Under the pieces are notes generated by a model, which was not told the origin of the DNA, ran no database searches, and was given only the letters and a program-made list of their open reading frames with translations. The position numbers and the translations under genes are program-made. From contig NZ_JBQJIK010000009.1 in NCBI RefSeq assembly GCF_052078665.1, forward strand, positions 58,239-122,238: DNA of 64,000 nucleotides, given 5' to 3'. Positions 43,027 through 51,543 of this stretch are shown in pieces. How positions within the stretch are numbered: the stretch's first letter is position 1; every line of letters starts with the position of its first letter. Origin of the DNA: Inquilinus sp052078665 (GTDB taxonomy: Bacteria; Pseudomonadota; Alphaproteobacteria; DSM-16000; Inquilinaceae).

Positions 43027-43989
43027 CTAAGCGGCCTCGACCCGGAAGGCCTCGCGGTGGATCGCGGTGCGCAGCACGCCATCGGCGCCGACCACGCCGC
43101 GATACATGCCCTCGCAGTTGAAGGGCAGCGCGACACGGCCCTGGGCGTTGACCGCGATCAGCCCGCCGGAGCCGCCGGCCGGGGCGAGCAGCGCCTGCAC
43201 CACATCCTCCGCCGCCTGCTCCAGCCCCTGCCCGGCCCAGCGCATGCGGGCGTCGATCTCGTGGCCGGCGGCGTAGCGGATGAAGATCTCGCCATGGCCG
43301 GTGCCGGAGACGGCGCAGGTGGCGTTGTCGGCCCAGGTGCCGGCGCCGATCACCGGGCTGTCGCCGACTCGGCCCGGGGTCTTGCCGGTCATGCCGCCGG
43401 TCGAGGTGGCGGCGGCCAGGTTGCCGGCGGCGTCGCAGGCCACGGCGCCGACCGTGCCGTGCTTGCGCGCCGGGTCGCCGTCATCCGGCAGGGCCTGGCG
43501 GCGGCGCGCCAGCTCGTCCTGCAGCGCTTGCCAGCGCCGCTCGGTGCGGAACCAGGACGGGTCCATATGCTCCAGCCCCGCCTCGCGGCAGAAGCGGCGC
43601 GCCCCCTCCCCGGCCAGCAGCACATGCTCGGTCCGCTCCATCACCGCGCGGGCGGCCAGGATGGGGTGGCGCGGGCCGCAGATGCCGGCGACGGCGCCGG
43701 CGCGCCGGTCACGCCCGTCCATCACCGCCGCATCCATCTCATTCTCGCCGGCGCTGGTGAAGACGGCGCCGCGGCCGGCGTTGAACAGCGGGTCCTCCTC
43801 CAGCGCCATCACCGCGGCGGTGACGGCGTCGAGCGCGGAGCCGCCGGCCGCCAGGACGAGGTGGCCGTTGCGCAGCGCGGTGCGCAGGCCCTGGTGAGAG
43901 GCGTCCTCCTGCTCCGGCGACAGCGAGTCCCGGCGGATGGTGCCGGCGCCGCCATGGATCGCCAGGACGGCGCGGGATGGGTCGGTCAT
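43027..43989 (-). CDS. iaaA: Isoaspartyl peptidase/L-asparaginase (plant-type, Ntn hydrolase)
   Basis: The 320-residue precursor starts AVLAIHGGAGTI, the family signature, and has FNAGRGAVFTSAGENEMDAAVMDG. KHGTVGAVACD holds the autocleavage site, with Thr179 as nucleophile, the same number as in the E. coli enzyme. TSTGGMTGKTPGRVGDSPVIGAG forms the substrate pocket. It hydrolyses beta-aspartyl dipeptides and asparagine after self-cleavage to alpha and beta subunits. It is 30 bases from the M24 gene and 14 from the M55 gene. Confidence 0.95.
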   Translation of the reverse strand: MTDPSRAVLAIHGGAGTIRRDSLSPEQEDASHQGLRTALRNGHLVLAAGGSALDAVTAAVMALEEDPLFNAGRGAVFTSAGENEMDAAVMDGRDRRAGAVAGICGPRHPILAARAVMERTEHVLLAGEGARRFCREAGLEHMDPSWFRTERRWQALQDELARRRQALPDDGDPARKHGTVGAVACDAAGNLAAATSTGGMTGKTPGRVGDSPVIGAGTWADNATCAVSGTGHGEIFIRYAAGHEIDARMRWAGQGLEQAAEDVVQALLAPAGGSGGLIAVNAQGRVALPFNCEGMYRGVVGADGVLRTAIHREAFRVEAA

Positions 43990-44002
43990 GGAAGCCTCGG
44001 AG

Positions 44003-44821
44003 TCAACGGAGGAAGGCCGTCATGGCGGAGACGGCATTCATCCAGCGGATGGCGTCTGCGACGCTGCCGGCGGGTAGAGCCACGGTGACGCCGTCGCGCC
44101 GTTCGGCCGGCGGCAGGGTGGCTGCGAGGTCGGCCAAAGCCGGGCCGCCCATCTCCAGCTCCAGCGTGTAAGGGCCGTCGATGCGGAAAAGCGGGATCGC
44201 GCCGGCGCGACGGACGGCGCGGGCCGCGCCTTCGCGCAACGCCGCGCGGGCGGCCGGCAGCGGCAGCGACCGGGCGGCGCGGTTGCCCAGCGCCCGCTTG
44301 GTCTGGACGAACTCGGCCTCGGGGAAATGCTCGCGCAACTCGGCGACGCAGCGGTCGTCGCCGGAGACCATGGCCACCGGCACGCCCAGGCTGCCGGCAT
44401 AGGCGCCGTAGATCCCGGCCTCGCCCAGCGGCCGGCCGTTCAGCCGCACGGCGCGGAAGGCGAAGCCGTTGGTGGTGTGGGCCAGCACACCCTGCTCCGA
44501 CGCCCGGGCGTGGTACCCGAGGCAGAACACCGCGGCATGGCCGGCATCGAGCCCGGCGAACATGTTGAGCGGCTTCGGCTTGCCCTGGATCAGCTCCGCC
44601 GCCGGGTGCAGCAGCTCCGGCAGCAGGTTGGTCATCGGGCCGTGGGCGTCGTTGACCAGGATCTCGGTGGCACCGCCTTCCAGCGCGCCCTCGATCGCAG
44701 CGTTGACCTCCTCGGTCATCAGCCGGCGGGCGCGTTCGTACTCGCCATTGCCCGGCTGGCCCTGCTGCGGCGAGACCACGCCGGCCACGCCCTCGATGTC
44801 GGACGAGATGTAGATCTTCAT
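44003..44821 (-). CDS. M55 family D-aminopeptidase (DppA-like)
   Basis: The 272-residue product begins MKIYISSDIEGVAGVV, the signature with Asp8 and Glu10 as zinc ligands. It continues with ILVNDAHGPMTNLLPE, FCLGYHARA and LAHTTNGFAFRAVRLNG. M55 enzymes, with Bacillus DppA as type, are zinc decamers that remove N-terminal D-amino acids such as D-Ala from D-Ala-D-Ala and D-Ala-Gly-Gly. Its start overlaps the P1 peptidase stop by four bases. Confidence 0.94.
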   Translation of the reverse strand: MKIYISSDIEGVAGVVSPQQGQPGNGEYERARRLMTEEVNAAIEGALEGGATEILVNDAHGPMTNLLPELLHPAAELIQGKPKPLNMFAGLDAGHAAVFCLGYHARASEQGVLAHTTNGFAFRAVRLNGRPLGEAGIYGAYAGSLGVPVAMVSGDDRCVAELREHFPEAEFVQTKRALGNRAARSLPLPAARAALREGAARAVRRAGAIPLFRIDGPYTLELEMGGPALADLAATLPPAERRDGVTVALPAGSVADAIRWMNAVSAMTAFLR

Positions 44822-45855
44822 TTCCGCTCTTCCGCCTCCAGCCAGTCCCCGAGCGAGGGCCGGCTGTGGCCCTGGCGGCCGATCGCAGGCCCGGCGGCGC
44901 AGAGCGCGTTCAGCACCGCCTCCTGCGTCGCCTCGGCCGCGGCCTGGAACAGCCGGTCGATGCGCGCCTCGTTCAGCGCCCGGATCCCGATCAGGTCGCG
45001 CTTCTGGTCGTGCTCCACCGGATCGGCGGTGGAGAAGCCGAGCGCGATGTCGCCGCTGCCATGGCCCCAGAAGGCGCCGAGCCGTGCCAGGCCGGCGCCA
45101 CAGCGCCTGGTGACGCGGTGCAGTTGGCGGTGCTCCAGCGGCACATCGGTCGCCAGGATCACGATCACCGAGCCGCGCTCGGGCGTCGGCTCCGCGGGCG
45201 GCGCCGGGCGGCGGCCATCGGGCAGCACCAGGTCGCCGGCCCGGCCGAAATTGGCCAGCATCAGCACGCCGAGATGGAAATGGTCGCGGTCGAACTTCGC
45301 CCGGCGCGAGGCGGTGCCGATGCCGCCCTTGAAGCCGAAGCTGCTCATCCCCGTGCCGGCGCCGACCGAGCCCTGGCCGATATGGCCGGCGCTGGCCGCC
45401 GCGATCGCTTCCAGCGCGTCGGTCTCGGTCACCGCCAGGGCCTGGATGTCGGACAGGAAGCCGTCATTGCACTCCAGCACCACCGGGTTGACCGTGCCGG
45501 TCTCGCGGCCGATGTCGGGATTGGCGGCGATGGCGGCGCGGATCAGCGCCGTGGCGCAGGTGCCGACGGCGAAGGTGTTGGTCAGCAGGATCGGCGTCTC
45601 GACCGTCCCCAGCTCCGCCACCTGCATCAGGCCGGTGCTCTTGCCGAAGCCGTTGATCACCTCGACCGCGGCGCGGGCCTTGGTCCGGAACAGGTTGCCG
45701 GCATGCGGCAGGATGGCGGTGACGCCGGTCAGCACGTCGCCGGCATGCATGCTGAGATGGCCGACCAGCACCCCGGGCACATCGGTGATGGCGTTGAGAG
45801 GGCCGGTCGGCAGCGTGCCACAGACCAGGCCGAAATCGCGGGCGAGACGGCTCAT
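44818..45855 (-). CDS. P1 family aminopeptidase (DmpA/BapA-like, self-processing)
   Basis: The 345-residue protein matches DmpA: ITDVPGVLVGH near the start, NPVVLECNDGFLSDI, GSVGAGTGMSSFGFKGGIGTASR, and the Gly228-Ser229 cleavage site in ERGSVIVILATD, where Ser229 becomes the nucleophile. DmpA-type enzymes remove N-terminal D- or L-residues, and BapA relatives cleave beta-peptides. No signal peptide is visible. It overlaps the aminotransferase gene and the M55 gene by four bases each. Confidence 0.93.
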   Translation of the reverse strand: MSRLARDFGLVCGTLPTGPLNAITDVPGVLVGHLSMHAGDVLTGVTAILPHAGNLFRTKARAAVEVINGFGKSTGLMQVAELGTVETPILLTNTFAVGTCATALIRAAIAANPDIGRETGTVNPVVLECNDGFLSDIQALAVTETDALEAIAAASAGHIGQGSVGAGTGMSSFGFKGGIGTASRRAKFDRDHFHLGVLMLANFGRAGDLVLPDGRRPAPPAEPTPERGSVIVILATDVPLEHRQLHRVTRRCGAGLARLGAFWGHGSGDIALGFSTADPVEHDQKRDLIGIRALNEARIDRLFQAAAEATQEAVLNALCAAGPAIGRQGHSRPSLGDWLEAEERK

Positions 45856-46700
45856 TCCGGCCTCCCGACCAGGCTATCGAAGGCGTCGCGCACCCGCCGC
45901 CACACCGGCCCCGGCCGGCCGGAGCCGACCGCGGCGTCGTCCAGCCGCACGATCGGCGCCAGCTCCTTGGTGGTGCTGGTGATCCAGATCTCGTCGGCGC
46001 CGCGCAGCTCGGCCTCGGCCACGTCACGCTGCTCGACCGCGATGCCGAGCTCCTCGGCCAGGCGGATGGCGAGGCGGCGGTTGATGCCGTCGAGGATGCG
46101 GTGGTCGGCGATGGGCGTCGCCACCCGCCCGTCCTTGACGACGAAGACGTTGCTGGCGGCGCATTCGCTGACCAGCCCGCCGCGCAGCATCACCGTCTCC
46201 AGCGCCCCGGCCTCGGCCGCGTTCTGCGCGGCCAGGACGGAGGGCAGCAGCGCGATCGACTTGATGTCGCAGCGCAGCCAGCGGATGTCGGGCGCCGAGA
46301 CCAGGGCAAAGCCGTCCTCCTGCTGCGCCCGGCTCAGGCGCTTCAGCGGGCCGGCGAAGGCCAGGATGCTGGCCTGGGCCGCGGCCGGGAAGACGTGGCT
46401 GCGCTGGGCCGGGGCGCCGCGGGTGACCTGCATGTAGATGGTCGCGGCCGGGCGCGGCGCGGTCTCGGCCAGCTGCCGGAACACCGTGGCGATGCCGGCG
46501 CGATCGAGGCTCGGGTCGATCCGGATTGCGGCGAGGCTGCGGGCCAGCCGGTCGAGATGGGCGTCGAGCTCGAAGATCCGGCCGTCATAGACCGCCACCA
46601 CCTCATAGACGCCATCGGCGAAGAGGTAGCCGCGGTCGAGCGGCGAAACCTTGACGTCGTCGAGCGGCAGATAGGTTCCGGTCCAGTAGGCGAGGGTCAT
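45852..46700 (-). CDS. dat: D-amino-acid aminotransferase (class IV, PLP)
   Basis: ATG at 46700 gives 282 residues, the usual length; an upstream start would add an unconserved 25-residue tail. Motifs are PLDRGYLFADGVYEVV, the PLP lysine in LRCDIKSIALLPSVLA, ETVMLRGGLVSECAASNVFVV, and ITSTTKELAPI. It transfers the amino group of D-amino acids to 2-oxoglutarate. Its tight coupling to two peptidases that accept D-residues indicates use of D-amino-acid peptides. Confidence 0.92.
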   Translation of the reverse strand: MTLAYWTGTYLPLDDVKVSPLDRGYLFADGVYEVVAVYDGRIFELDAHLDRLARSLAAIRIDPSLDRAGIATVFRQLAETAPRPAATIYMQVTRGAPAQRSHVFPAAAQASILAFAGPLKRLSRAQQEDGFALVSAPDIRWLRCDIKSIALLPSVLAAQNAAEAGALETVMLRGGLVSECAASNVFVVKDGRVATPIADHRILDGINRRLAIRLAEELGIAVEQRDVAEAELRGADEIWITSTTKELAPIVRLDDAAVGSGRPGPVWRRVRDAFDSLVGRPE

Positions 46701-46820
46701 CGTCGGCGTTCCGGGGCTGGAGGCGGGGGCGTTGTCGGCCAGAAGGAAGGGCATAATCTGTTCGGCCCGCCGCATGTAAAAGAATTTTCAGGAATGATGC
46801 CCGCTTGCCGATCGGAGAAT

Positions 46821-46890
46821 CGTCACTGCAAACGCAGCGAAGCAATCCAGCAGCCCCTGGATTGCTTCGCTGCGCCTCCTCGCGATGACG
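46821..46890. repeat. Perfect 18-bp inverted repeat element
   Basis: CGCAGCGAAGCAATCCAG (46833-46850) and its exact inverse CTGGATTGCTTCGCTGCG (46857-46874) are separated by six bases. Outer CGTCA (46821-46825) and TGACG (46886-46890) extend the symmetry. This is a widespread alphaproteobacterial REP-like unit. It lies between the decayed aldehyde dehydrogenase and dat. Confidence 0.85.
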
Positions 46891-46943
46891 GTTCTTCTGG
46901 GCGCCGGCAGAGTCCGGTCGCGGGCTCGGCGGCTCCAGCTCCG

Positions 46944-47955
46944 TCAGAACTCCATCAGCACGCTCTTGTGGCGCAGATTGGCCTCGACCGCCTGGCGCCC
47001 GAGGTCCTTGCCGATGCCGGAGCGCTTGTAGCCGCCGGTCGGCAGGATGAAGTCGGCCGTGCGGCCGTAGCGGTTGACCCAGACGGTGCCGGCCTGCAGC
47101 CGGCGCACCGCCCGCATCGCCCGGCCGGTCGGCGCTCGGCGTGTCGGCGAAGACCAGCTGCGGGCTCTTGCCGCCGAGCTCCAGCGTCACCGGCTTCACC
47201 CCGCTGGCGGCGCTGGCCGCCATGATGGCGGCACCGGTGCGGGTCGAGCCGGTGAAGGAGATCTTGCCGACCCGCGGATGGCGGCACAGCGCGTCGCCGG
47301 TGACGAACCCGGTGCCCTGGACGACGTTGAAGATGCCGGGCGGCACCCCGGCCTCGACCGCCAGCTGCGCCAGCAGCACGGTCGAGAACGGCGTCAGCTC
47401 CGACGGCTTGAGCACGACGGCGTTGCCGGCGGCCAGCGCCGGCCCGGCCTTCCACGACGCCATGCTGAGCGGGAAGTTCCAGGGCGTGATCGCGGCGACC
47501 ACGCCATAGGGCTCGGAGATCACCAGGCCGAGGCTGTCGCTGCGGGTGGCAGCGACCTCGCCGCCCAGCTTGTCGGCGTATTCGGCGAAGAAGCGGAAGC
47601 CCTCGGCGGTCGAGGCGACGTCGACGGCCAGGGCCTGGGCGATCGGCCGGGTGGAGCCGAGCGCCTCGAGCCGCCCCAGCTCCTGCGTCCGGGCGTCGAT
47701 CAGGTCGGCGAAGCGCCGCAGCACCCGGGCCCGCTCGCGCGGCGCGCGGGTGGCCCAGTCGGTCCGGCGCTGCGCTTCGGCCGCGCCGGTCACCGCCCGG
47801 TCGACGAGGTCGGCGGAGGCGATGGGGAGGTCGGCATAGAGCGCGCCGTCGGAAGGGCGGCGGACGCCGATCGTCTCGCCCTCCCCCACGACGACGCGCC
47901 CGTCGATGAAATGGCCGGCGGGGATAGCGACGGCGGCGGGATCGAAGTCGAGCAT
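46944..47955 (-). pseudogene. Aldehyde dehydrogenase, internally deleted and frameshifted
   Basis: The first 275 residues are a normal aldehyde dehydrogenase (TPWNFPLSMASWKAGPALAAG, FTGSTRTGAAIM, LELGGKSPQLVFADTPSAD). Near 47118-47135 the frame shifts and jumps to the last 60 residues in another frame (RAMRAVRRLQAGTVWVNRYG to RSGIGKDLGRQAVEANL, ending at 46944). About 150 residues are missing, including the catalytic cysteine. The gene cannot make an active enzyme. It follows the FAD oxidase gene by two bases, so it was once the second step of that pair. Confidence 0.88.
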
Positions 47956-47957
47956 GG

Positions 47958-49061
47958 TCAGTATCCCGCGGCCCAGCGGGCGAGGTCGGCCGCGCTTTCG
48001 GCGCCGTCGAACATGGCGATGATGCGCTCGCCCAGCAGCGGGCCGAACTTGAACATCTGGCCGTCGCAATGGGTCACCACGAGGCCGCGCCCGGCGGTGT
48101 CGAGCCGGAAGCGGCGTGACGGGTCGAGGACGTAGTAGCCGACCTGGATCCGGGTCGGGCGGTAGTCCGCGGCGTCACGGAAATAGGGCCGGAACGGCGC
48201 CAGGATCGCCTCGCCCTCGGTGGCGAGGTCGGAGCCGAAGCCGTCGATCTCCGGCCGGGCGCGGCGCCGGTGTGGGCCATGCCCGAATTTGAGGCCGGCG
48301 CCGCGGCGGTCCGGCAGGGTGTAGCCGCCATGGTCGCCGAGGGTGACGATGGCCGGCGCGTCCCGCCAGGACTGGGCGAAGCGCGCCGGCGGCTCGACAT
48401 AGCACAGGCCCTGCCGCCAGGTGGACGCGTCGCCGTAGCGCTCCGGCATCAGCGCCGGCAGCCAGGCGCCGGCGGCGACCACCAGGATGTCGCCCTCGAC
48501 CGCGCTGCCGTCGGCCCGGACGGCGACGCCGCGCTCCTGGTCCACCCGGGCGATGCGGCAGCCGCCTTCGATCACGGCTCCGTGCTCCGCCACCCAGCGC
48601 GCCAGCTCGGTGACGATGCGGCCGGCGAAGAGCGGCCCGCCCGGGGAGGCGACAACGCCCCAGGCGCCCGCGGGCAGTTGCAGATGCGGGCACAGCCGCT
48701 CGACGCCATCGCGGTCCAGCACCTCGTGCAGGATGCCCACCTCGCGGAAGACCTCCAGCGTCTGGGCGGCGTAGTCGTCGGCCTCCAGCGAGATCGCGAT
48801 CGCGCCGGTGTCCTCGAACTGCTCGCTGCCGATGTCGTCCCAGACGCGCGACCAGGCCTCGAAGGCGGGCGCCACCATGCGGGTGTAGCCGACGGCCACG
48901 CCGTAATGGTAGCGGATCATCCGGTGCTGGTCGTAGGAAGCGCTGTGCGGGTTCGGCACCTCGCCCTGCTCCAGCAGATGCACCTCGTGCCCGCGCTGCA
49001 GCGCCGCCCGCGCCACGGACAGACCGACGATACCGGCACCGATGATGACGACACGAGCCAT
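47958..49061 (-). CDS. FAD-dependent amine/amino-acid oxidase (sarcosine oxidase-like)
   Basis: The 367-residue flavoprotein starts ARVVIIGAGIVGLSVARAALQRGH (FAD dinucleotide fold) and continues HSASYDQHRMIRYHYG, typical of monomeric sarcosine and N-methyltryptophan oxidases. The C-terminal THCDGQMFKFGPLLGE block lies where those enzymes hold the covalent FAD. It oxidises a secondary amine or amino acid to an imine, giving an aldehyde. It is the first gene of the minus-strand run; the partner aldehyde dehydrogenase has decayed. Confidence 0.87.
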   Translation of the reverse strand: MARVVIIGAGIVGLSVARAALQRGHEVHLLEQGEVPNPHSASYDQHRMIRYHYGVAVGYTRMVAPAFEAWSRVWDDIGSEQFEDTGAIAISLEADDYAAQTLEVFREVGILHEVLDRDGVERLCPHLQLPAGAWGVVASPGGPLFAGRIVTELARWVAEHGAVIEGGCRIARVDQERGVAVRADGSAVEGDILVVAAGAWLPALMPERYGDASTWRQGLCYVEPPARFAQSWRDAPAIVTLGDHGGYTLPDRRGAGLKFGHGPHRRRARPEIDGFGSDLATEGEAILAPFRPYFRDAADYRPTRIQVGYYVLDPSRRFRLDTAGRGLVVTHCDGQMFKFGPLLGERIIAMFDGAESAADLARWAAGY

Positions 49062-49246
49062 GGGATGCGCCCTGTTTTCCCTGAGACCGACTGCCGCCGA
49101 GGCTAGACCGGCCAGCGCGGCAGATGCTGCCATGGATGCGTGCCGCTTTGGTGCATCCGCATGGTGCGCCGCCGGCTTTTCGGCCGATCGTGCCAGGATG
49201 CACGGAGCAAGCTGAGGGCTCGCGGCCCGACCTAGAGATATCGGTG

Positions 49247-50092
49247 ATGACCCAGGACACCCCTCCCCCGACCTTGCGCCCGATGACGGAGCAGGACCTG
49301 CCGGCGCTGCACGCTTTGACCGTGGAAGTCGGCTGGGCGCACCGGCCGGAGGATTGGCGCTTCGTCTATGAGGTCGGCGAGGGCGTGGCGGCCTGCGACG
49401 GCGCCGGCCGGGTGATCGGCTCGGCCCTGTGGTGGCCGTTCGGACCCGATTTCGGCACGGTCGGCATGATCATCGTCTCGCCGCGGCTGCAGGCGAAGGG
49501 CACCGGGCGGCGGCTGATGCAGTGGCTGTTCGACCAAGCCGGCGACCGCGTGCTGCAGCTCAACGCCACCCCGGCGGGGCTGCGGCTGTACCGGTCCAAA
49601 GGGTTCCGCGAGATCGGCCGGATCCACCAGCACCAGGGCCTGGTGCAGCCGACGCCGACTGTGGCCGGGCGGGTGCGGCCGATCACGGCTGCGGACTGGC
49701 CGCGGATCCATGCCCTCGACCGGGAGGCTTATGGTGCGGAGCGGTCGGCCGCGCTGGACGGGCTCGCCATCCGTTCGGCCGGCTTCGGCTACGAGGTGGA
49801 TGGCGACCTGCTCGGCTTCAGCCTGTGCCGCCCCTTCGGCCGCGGCCATGTCGTCGGCCCGATCGTCGCGCCGGACGAGGCCGCCGCCATCGCCCTGCTG
49901 CAGCCGCATCTGCAGGAGCATGCCGGCCGCTTCCTGCGGGTCGACACGCCGGATGACGGCGCCTTCGCCGACCGGCTCGCGGCCGCCGGCCTGGCGCGGG
50001 TCGACACGGTCGCGACCATGCGGCGCGGCGATAGACCGGCGCCCGCGGTGTCCGCCAGGATCTTCGGGCTGATCAACCAGGCTTTGGGCTGA
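49247..50092 (+). CDS. Tandem GNAT-domain N-acetyltransferase
   Basis: The 281-residue protein holds two acetyltransferase units. The first (residues ~8-140) has MIIVSPRLQAKGTGRRLMQWLFDQ, with the Q-x-x-G-x-G/A CoA loop, and GLRLYRSKGF. The second (~145-270) has a weaker match (GRVRPITAADWPRIHALDREAYG, VGPIVAPDEAAAIALL) and lacks a clear CoA loop. Only the first is likely to be catalytic. The start is the ATG of MTQDTPPP, next to a GTG. It is nearly joined to the next gene (two bases). Confidence 0.85.
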   Translation: MTQDTPPPTLRPMTEQDLPALHALTVEVGWAHRPEDWRFVYEVGEGVAACDGAGRVIGSALWWPFGPDFGTVGMIIVSPRLQAKGTGRRLMQWLFDQAGDRVLQLNATPAGLRLYRSKGFREIGRIHQHQGLVQPTPTVAGRVRPITAADWPRIHALDREAYGAERSAALDGLAIRSAGFGYEVDGDLLGFSLCRPFGRGHVVGPIVAPDEAAAIALLQPHLQEHAGRFLRVDTPDDGAFADRLAAAGLARVDTVATMRRGDRPAPAVSARIFGLINQALG

Positions 50093-50094
50093 CC

Positions 50095-51042
50095 ATGAGC
50101 GATCGGCATCCACGGGCGACGCTGCTGTACAAATCCGACCCGGTCCGCGGCGCGGTCTGGGACCGGGTGTTCCGGAAGGAGGCGCCGGACATCGCGCTCG
50201 AGGTCTGGTCGCCCGATGCGCCGCCCTCGGACGCCGCCTATCTGGTGGCCTGGATCCCGCCCGAGGATCTGGCGCGGTCGGTGCCGAAGCTGGAGGTGCT
50301 GTTCGGCCTCGGCGCCGGGGTCGATCACCTCGCCCTCGACCACCTGCCGCCGCGGGTCCAGCTCGTGCGGATGGTCGATCCGGACCTCACCCGGTCGATG
50401 GTCGAATACGTGCTCTACGCCGTGCTGGCGCTGCACCGGGACATCCCGGCCTATCTCGCCGACCAGCGCGAGGGCCGCTGGGCTCCCCGCCCGGTGCGGC
50501 GCAGCGCCGACCGCACGGTCGGGGTGATGGGGCTGGGCGTGCTCGGCCGGGCCGCCGCCGAGGCGCTGCGCGACCTCGGCTTTTCCGTGCGCGGCTGGAG
50601 TGCGTCGGAGAAAGCGATCCCGGGCGTCGACTGCTTCGCCGGGCCGGAGGCGCTGCCGGAGTTCCTGGCGGCCTGTGAGATCCTGGTCTGCCTGCTGCCG
50701 CTGACCGACGCGACGCGTGGCCTCCTGAAGGCGGCGGTGTTCTCAGCCCTGCCGGCCGGGGCCGGGCTGGTCAATGTCGGACGCGGCGGGCATGTGGTCG
50801 AGGCCGACCTGCTGGCGGCGCTGGAGAGCGGGCAGGTCTCGGCCGCGATGCTCGACGTGCTGGCGACCGAGCCGCCCGCCCCCGACCACCCGCTGCTGCG
50901 GCATCCGCGCGTGATGCTGACCCCGCATGTGGCCAGCGCCACCCATCCGGACTCCGCCGCCCGCCAGGTGATCCGCGCCATCCGCCGGCACCGGGACGGG
51001 CTGCCGATGGAGAACGTCGTCGACCGCCGGCAGGCGTACTGA
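50095..51042 (+). CDS. ghrA: Glyoxylate/hydroxypyruvate reductase A-like D-2-hydroxyacid dehydrogenase
   Basis: The 315-residue NAD(P)-dependent reductase has the short N-terminal catalytic lobe with FGLGAGVDHL and VDPDLTRSMVEYVL. The Rossmann loop VGVMGLGVLGRAAAEAL, the active-site arginine in NVGRGGHVVE, the glutamate in ATEPPAPDHPL and the histidine in LTPHVASATH follow. These features match GhrA. It reduces glyoxylate or hydroxypyruvate. It converges on the Lrp gene with two bases between stops. Confidence 0.92.
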   Translation: MSDRHPRATLLYKSDPVRGAVWDRVFRKEAPDIALEVWSPDAPPSDAAYLVAWIPPEDLARSVPKLEVLFGLGAGVDHLALDHLPPRVQLVRMVDPDLTRSMVEYVLYAVLALHRDIPAYLADQREGRWAPRPVRRSADRTVGVMGLGVLGRAAAEALRDLGFSVRGWSASEKAIPGVDCFAGPEALPEFLAACEILVCLLPLTDATRGLLKAAVFSALPAGAGLVNVGRGGHVVEADLLAALESGQVSAAMLDVLATEPPAPDHPLLRHPRVMLTPHVASATHPDSAARQVIRAIRRHRDGLPMENVVDRRQAY

Positions 51043-51044
51043 CT

Positions 51045-51533
51045 TCAGGCGAACAGGTTCATCAGCGGCTGCTCGGTCTTCCGGACCGGGGTCTTGATCA
51101 CGATGTAGCTGAAGTATTTCGAGATCCCGACCGGGCGCTCCAGCAGGCCCTCCATCACCTCCTGGTAATGCGACAGGCTGCGGGTGACGAACTTCACCAG
51201 ATAGTCGTAGCCGCCGCTGACCAGGTGGCACTCCATCACCTCGTCCAGGCCGCGCATCGCCGCCTCGAAGCGGGTGAAATAGGGCGTGGTCTGGTCGGCC
51301 AGCGTGATCTCGGTGAAGACGGTGACGGTCTCGCCCAGCTTGGCCAGGTTGAGATGGGCGCCGTAGCCGGCGATGTAGCCCGCCTGCTCCAGCCGCTTGA
51401 CCCGCAACAGGCAGGGGCTGGTGGACAGCCCGACCGCATCCGCCAGGTTGACATTGGTCATCCGGCCCTGGCGCTGCAGCTGCACCAGGATCCGCATGTC
51501 GATCTGATCGAGCCTGTTGCTGGACGCGCTCAC
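51045..51533 (-). CDS. Lrp/AsnC family transcriptional regulator
   Basis: The 162-residue product has the N-terminal HTH (LDQIDMRILVQLQRQGRMTNVNLAD, then STSPCLLRVKRLEQAGYI) and the C-terminal RAM domain (CHLVSGGYDYLVKFVTRSLSHYQ). It probably senses an amino acid. It is the last gene of a run with the GntR regulator (ten bases away) and the FAD oxidase, so it may respond to the product of that oxidase. Confidence 0.93.
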   Translation of the reverse strand: MSASSNRLDQIDMRILVQLQRQGRMTNVNLADAVGLSTSPCLLRVKRLEQAGYIAGYGAHLNLAKLGETVTVFTEITLADQTTPYFTRFEAAMRGLDEVMECHLVSGGYDYLVKFVTRSLSHYQEVMEGLLERPVGISKYFSYIVIKTPVRKTEQPLMNLFA

Positions 51534-51543
51534 GAAGCTGCTC

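Noticed and set aside
46944..47955. Treating the aldehyde dehydrogenase as intact with a sequencing frameshift
   Set aside because: A single base error cannot explain the loss of about 150 conserved residues between the two parts; a real deletion (or assembly gap) is needed.
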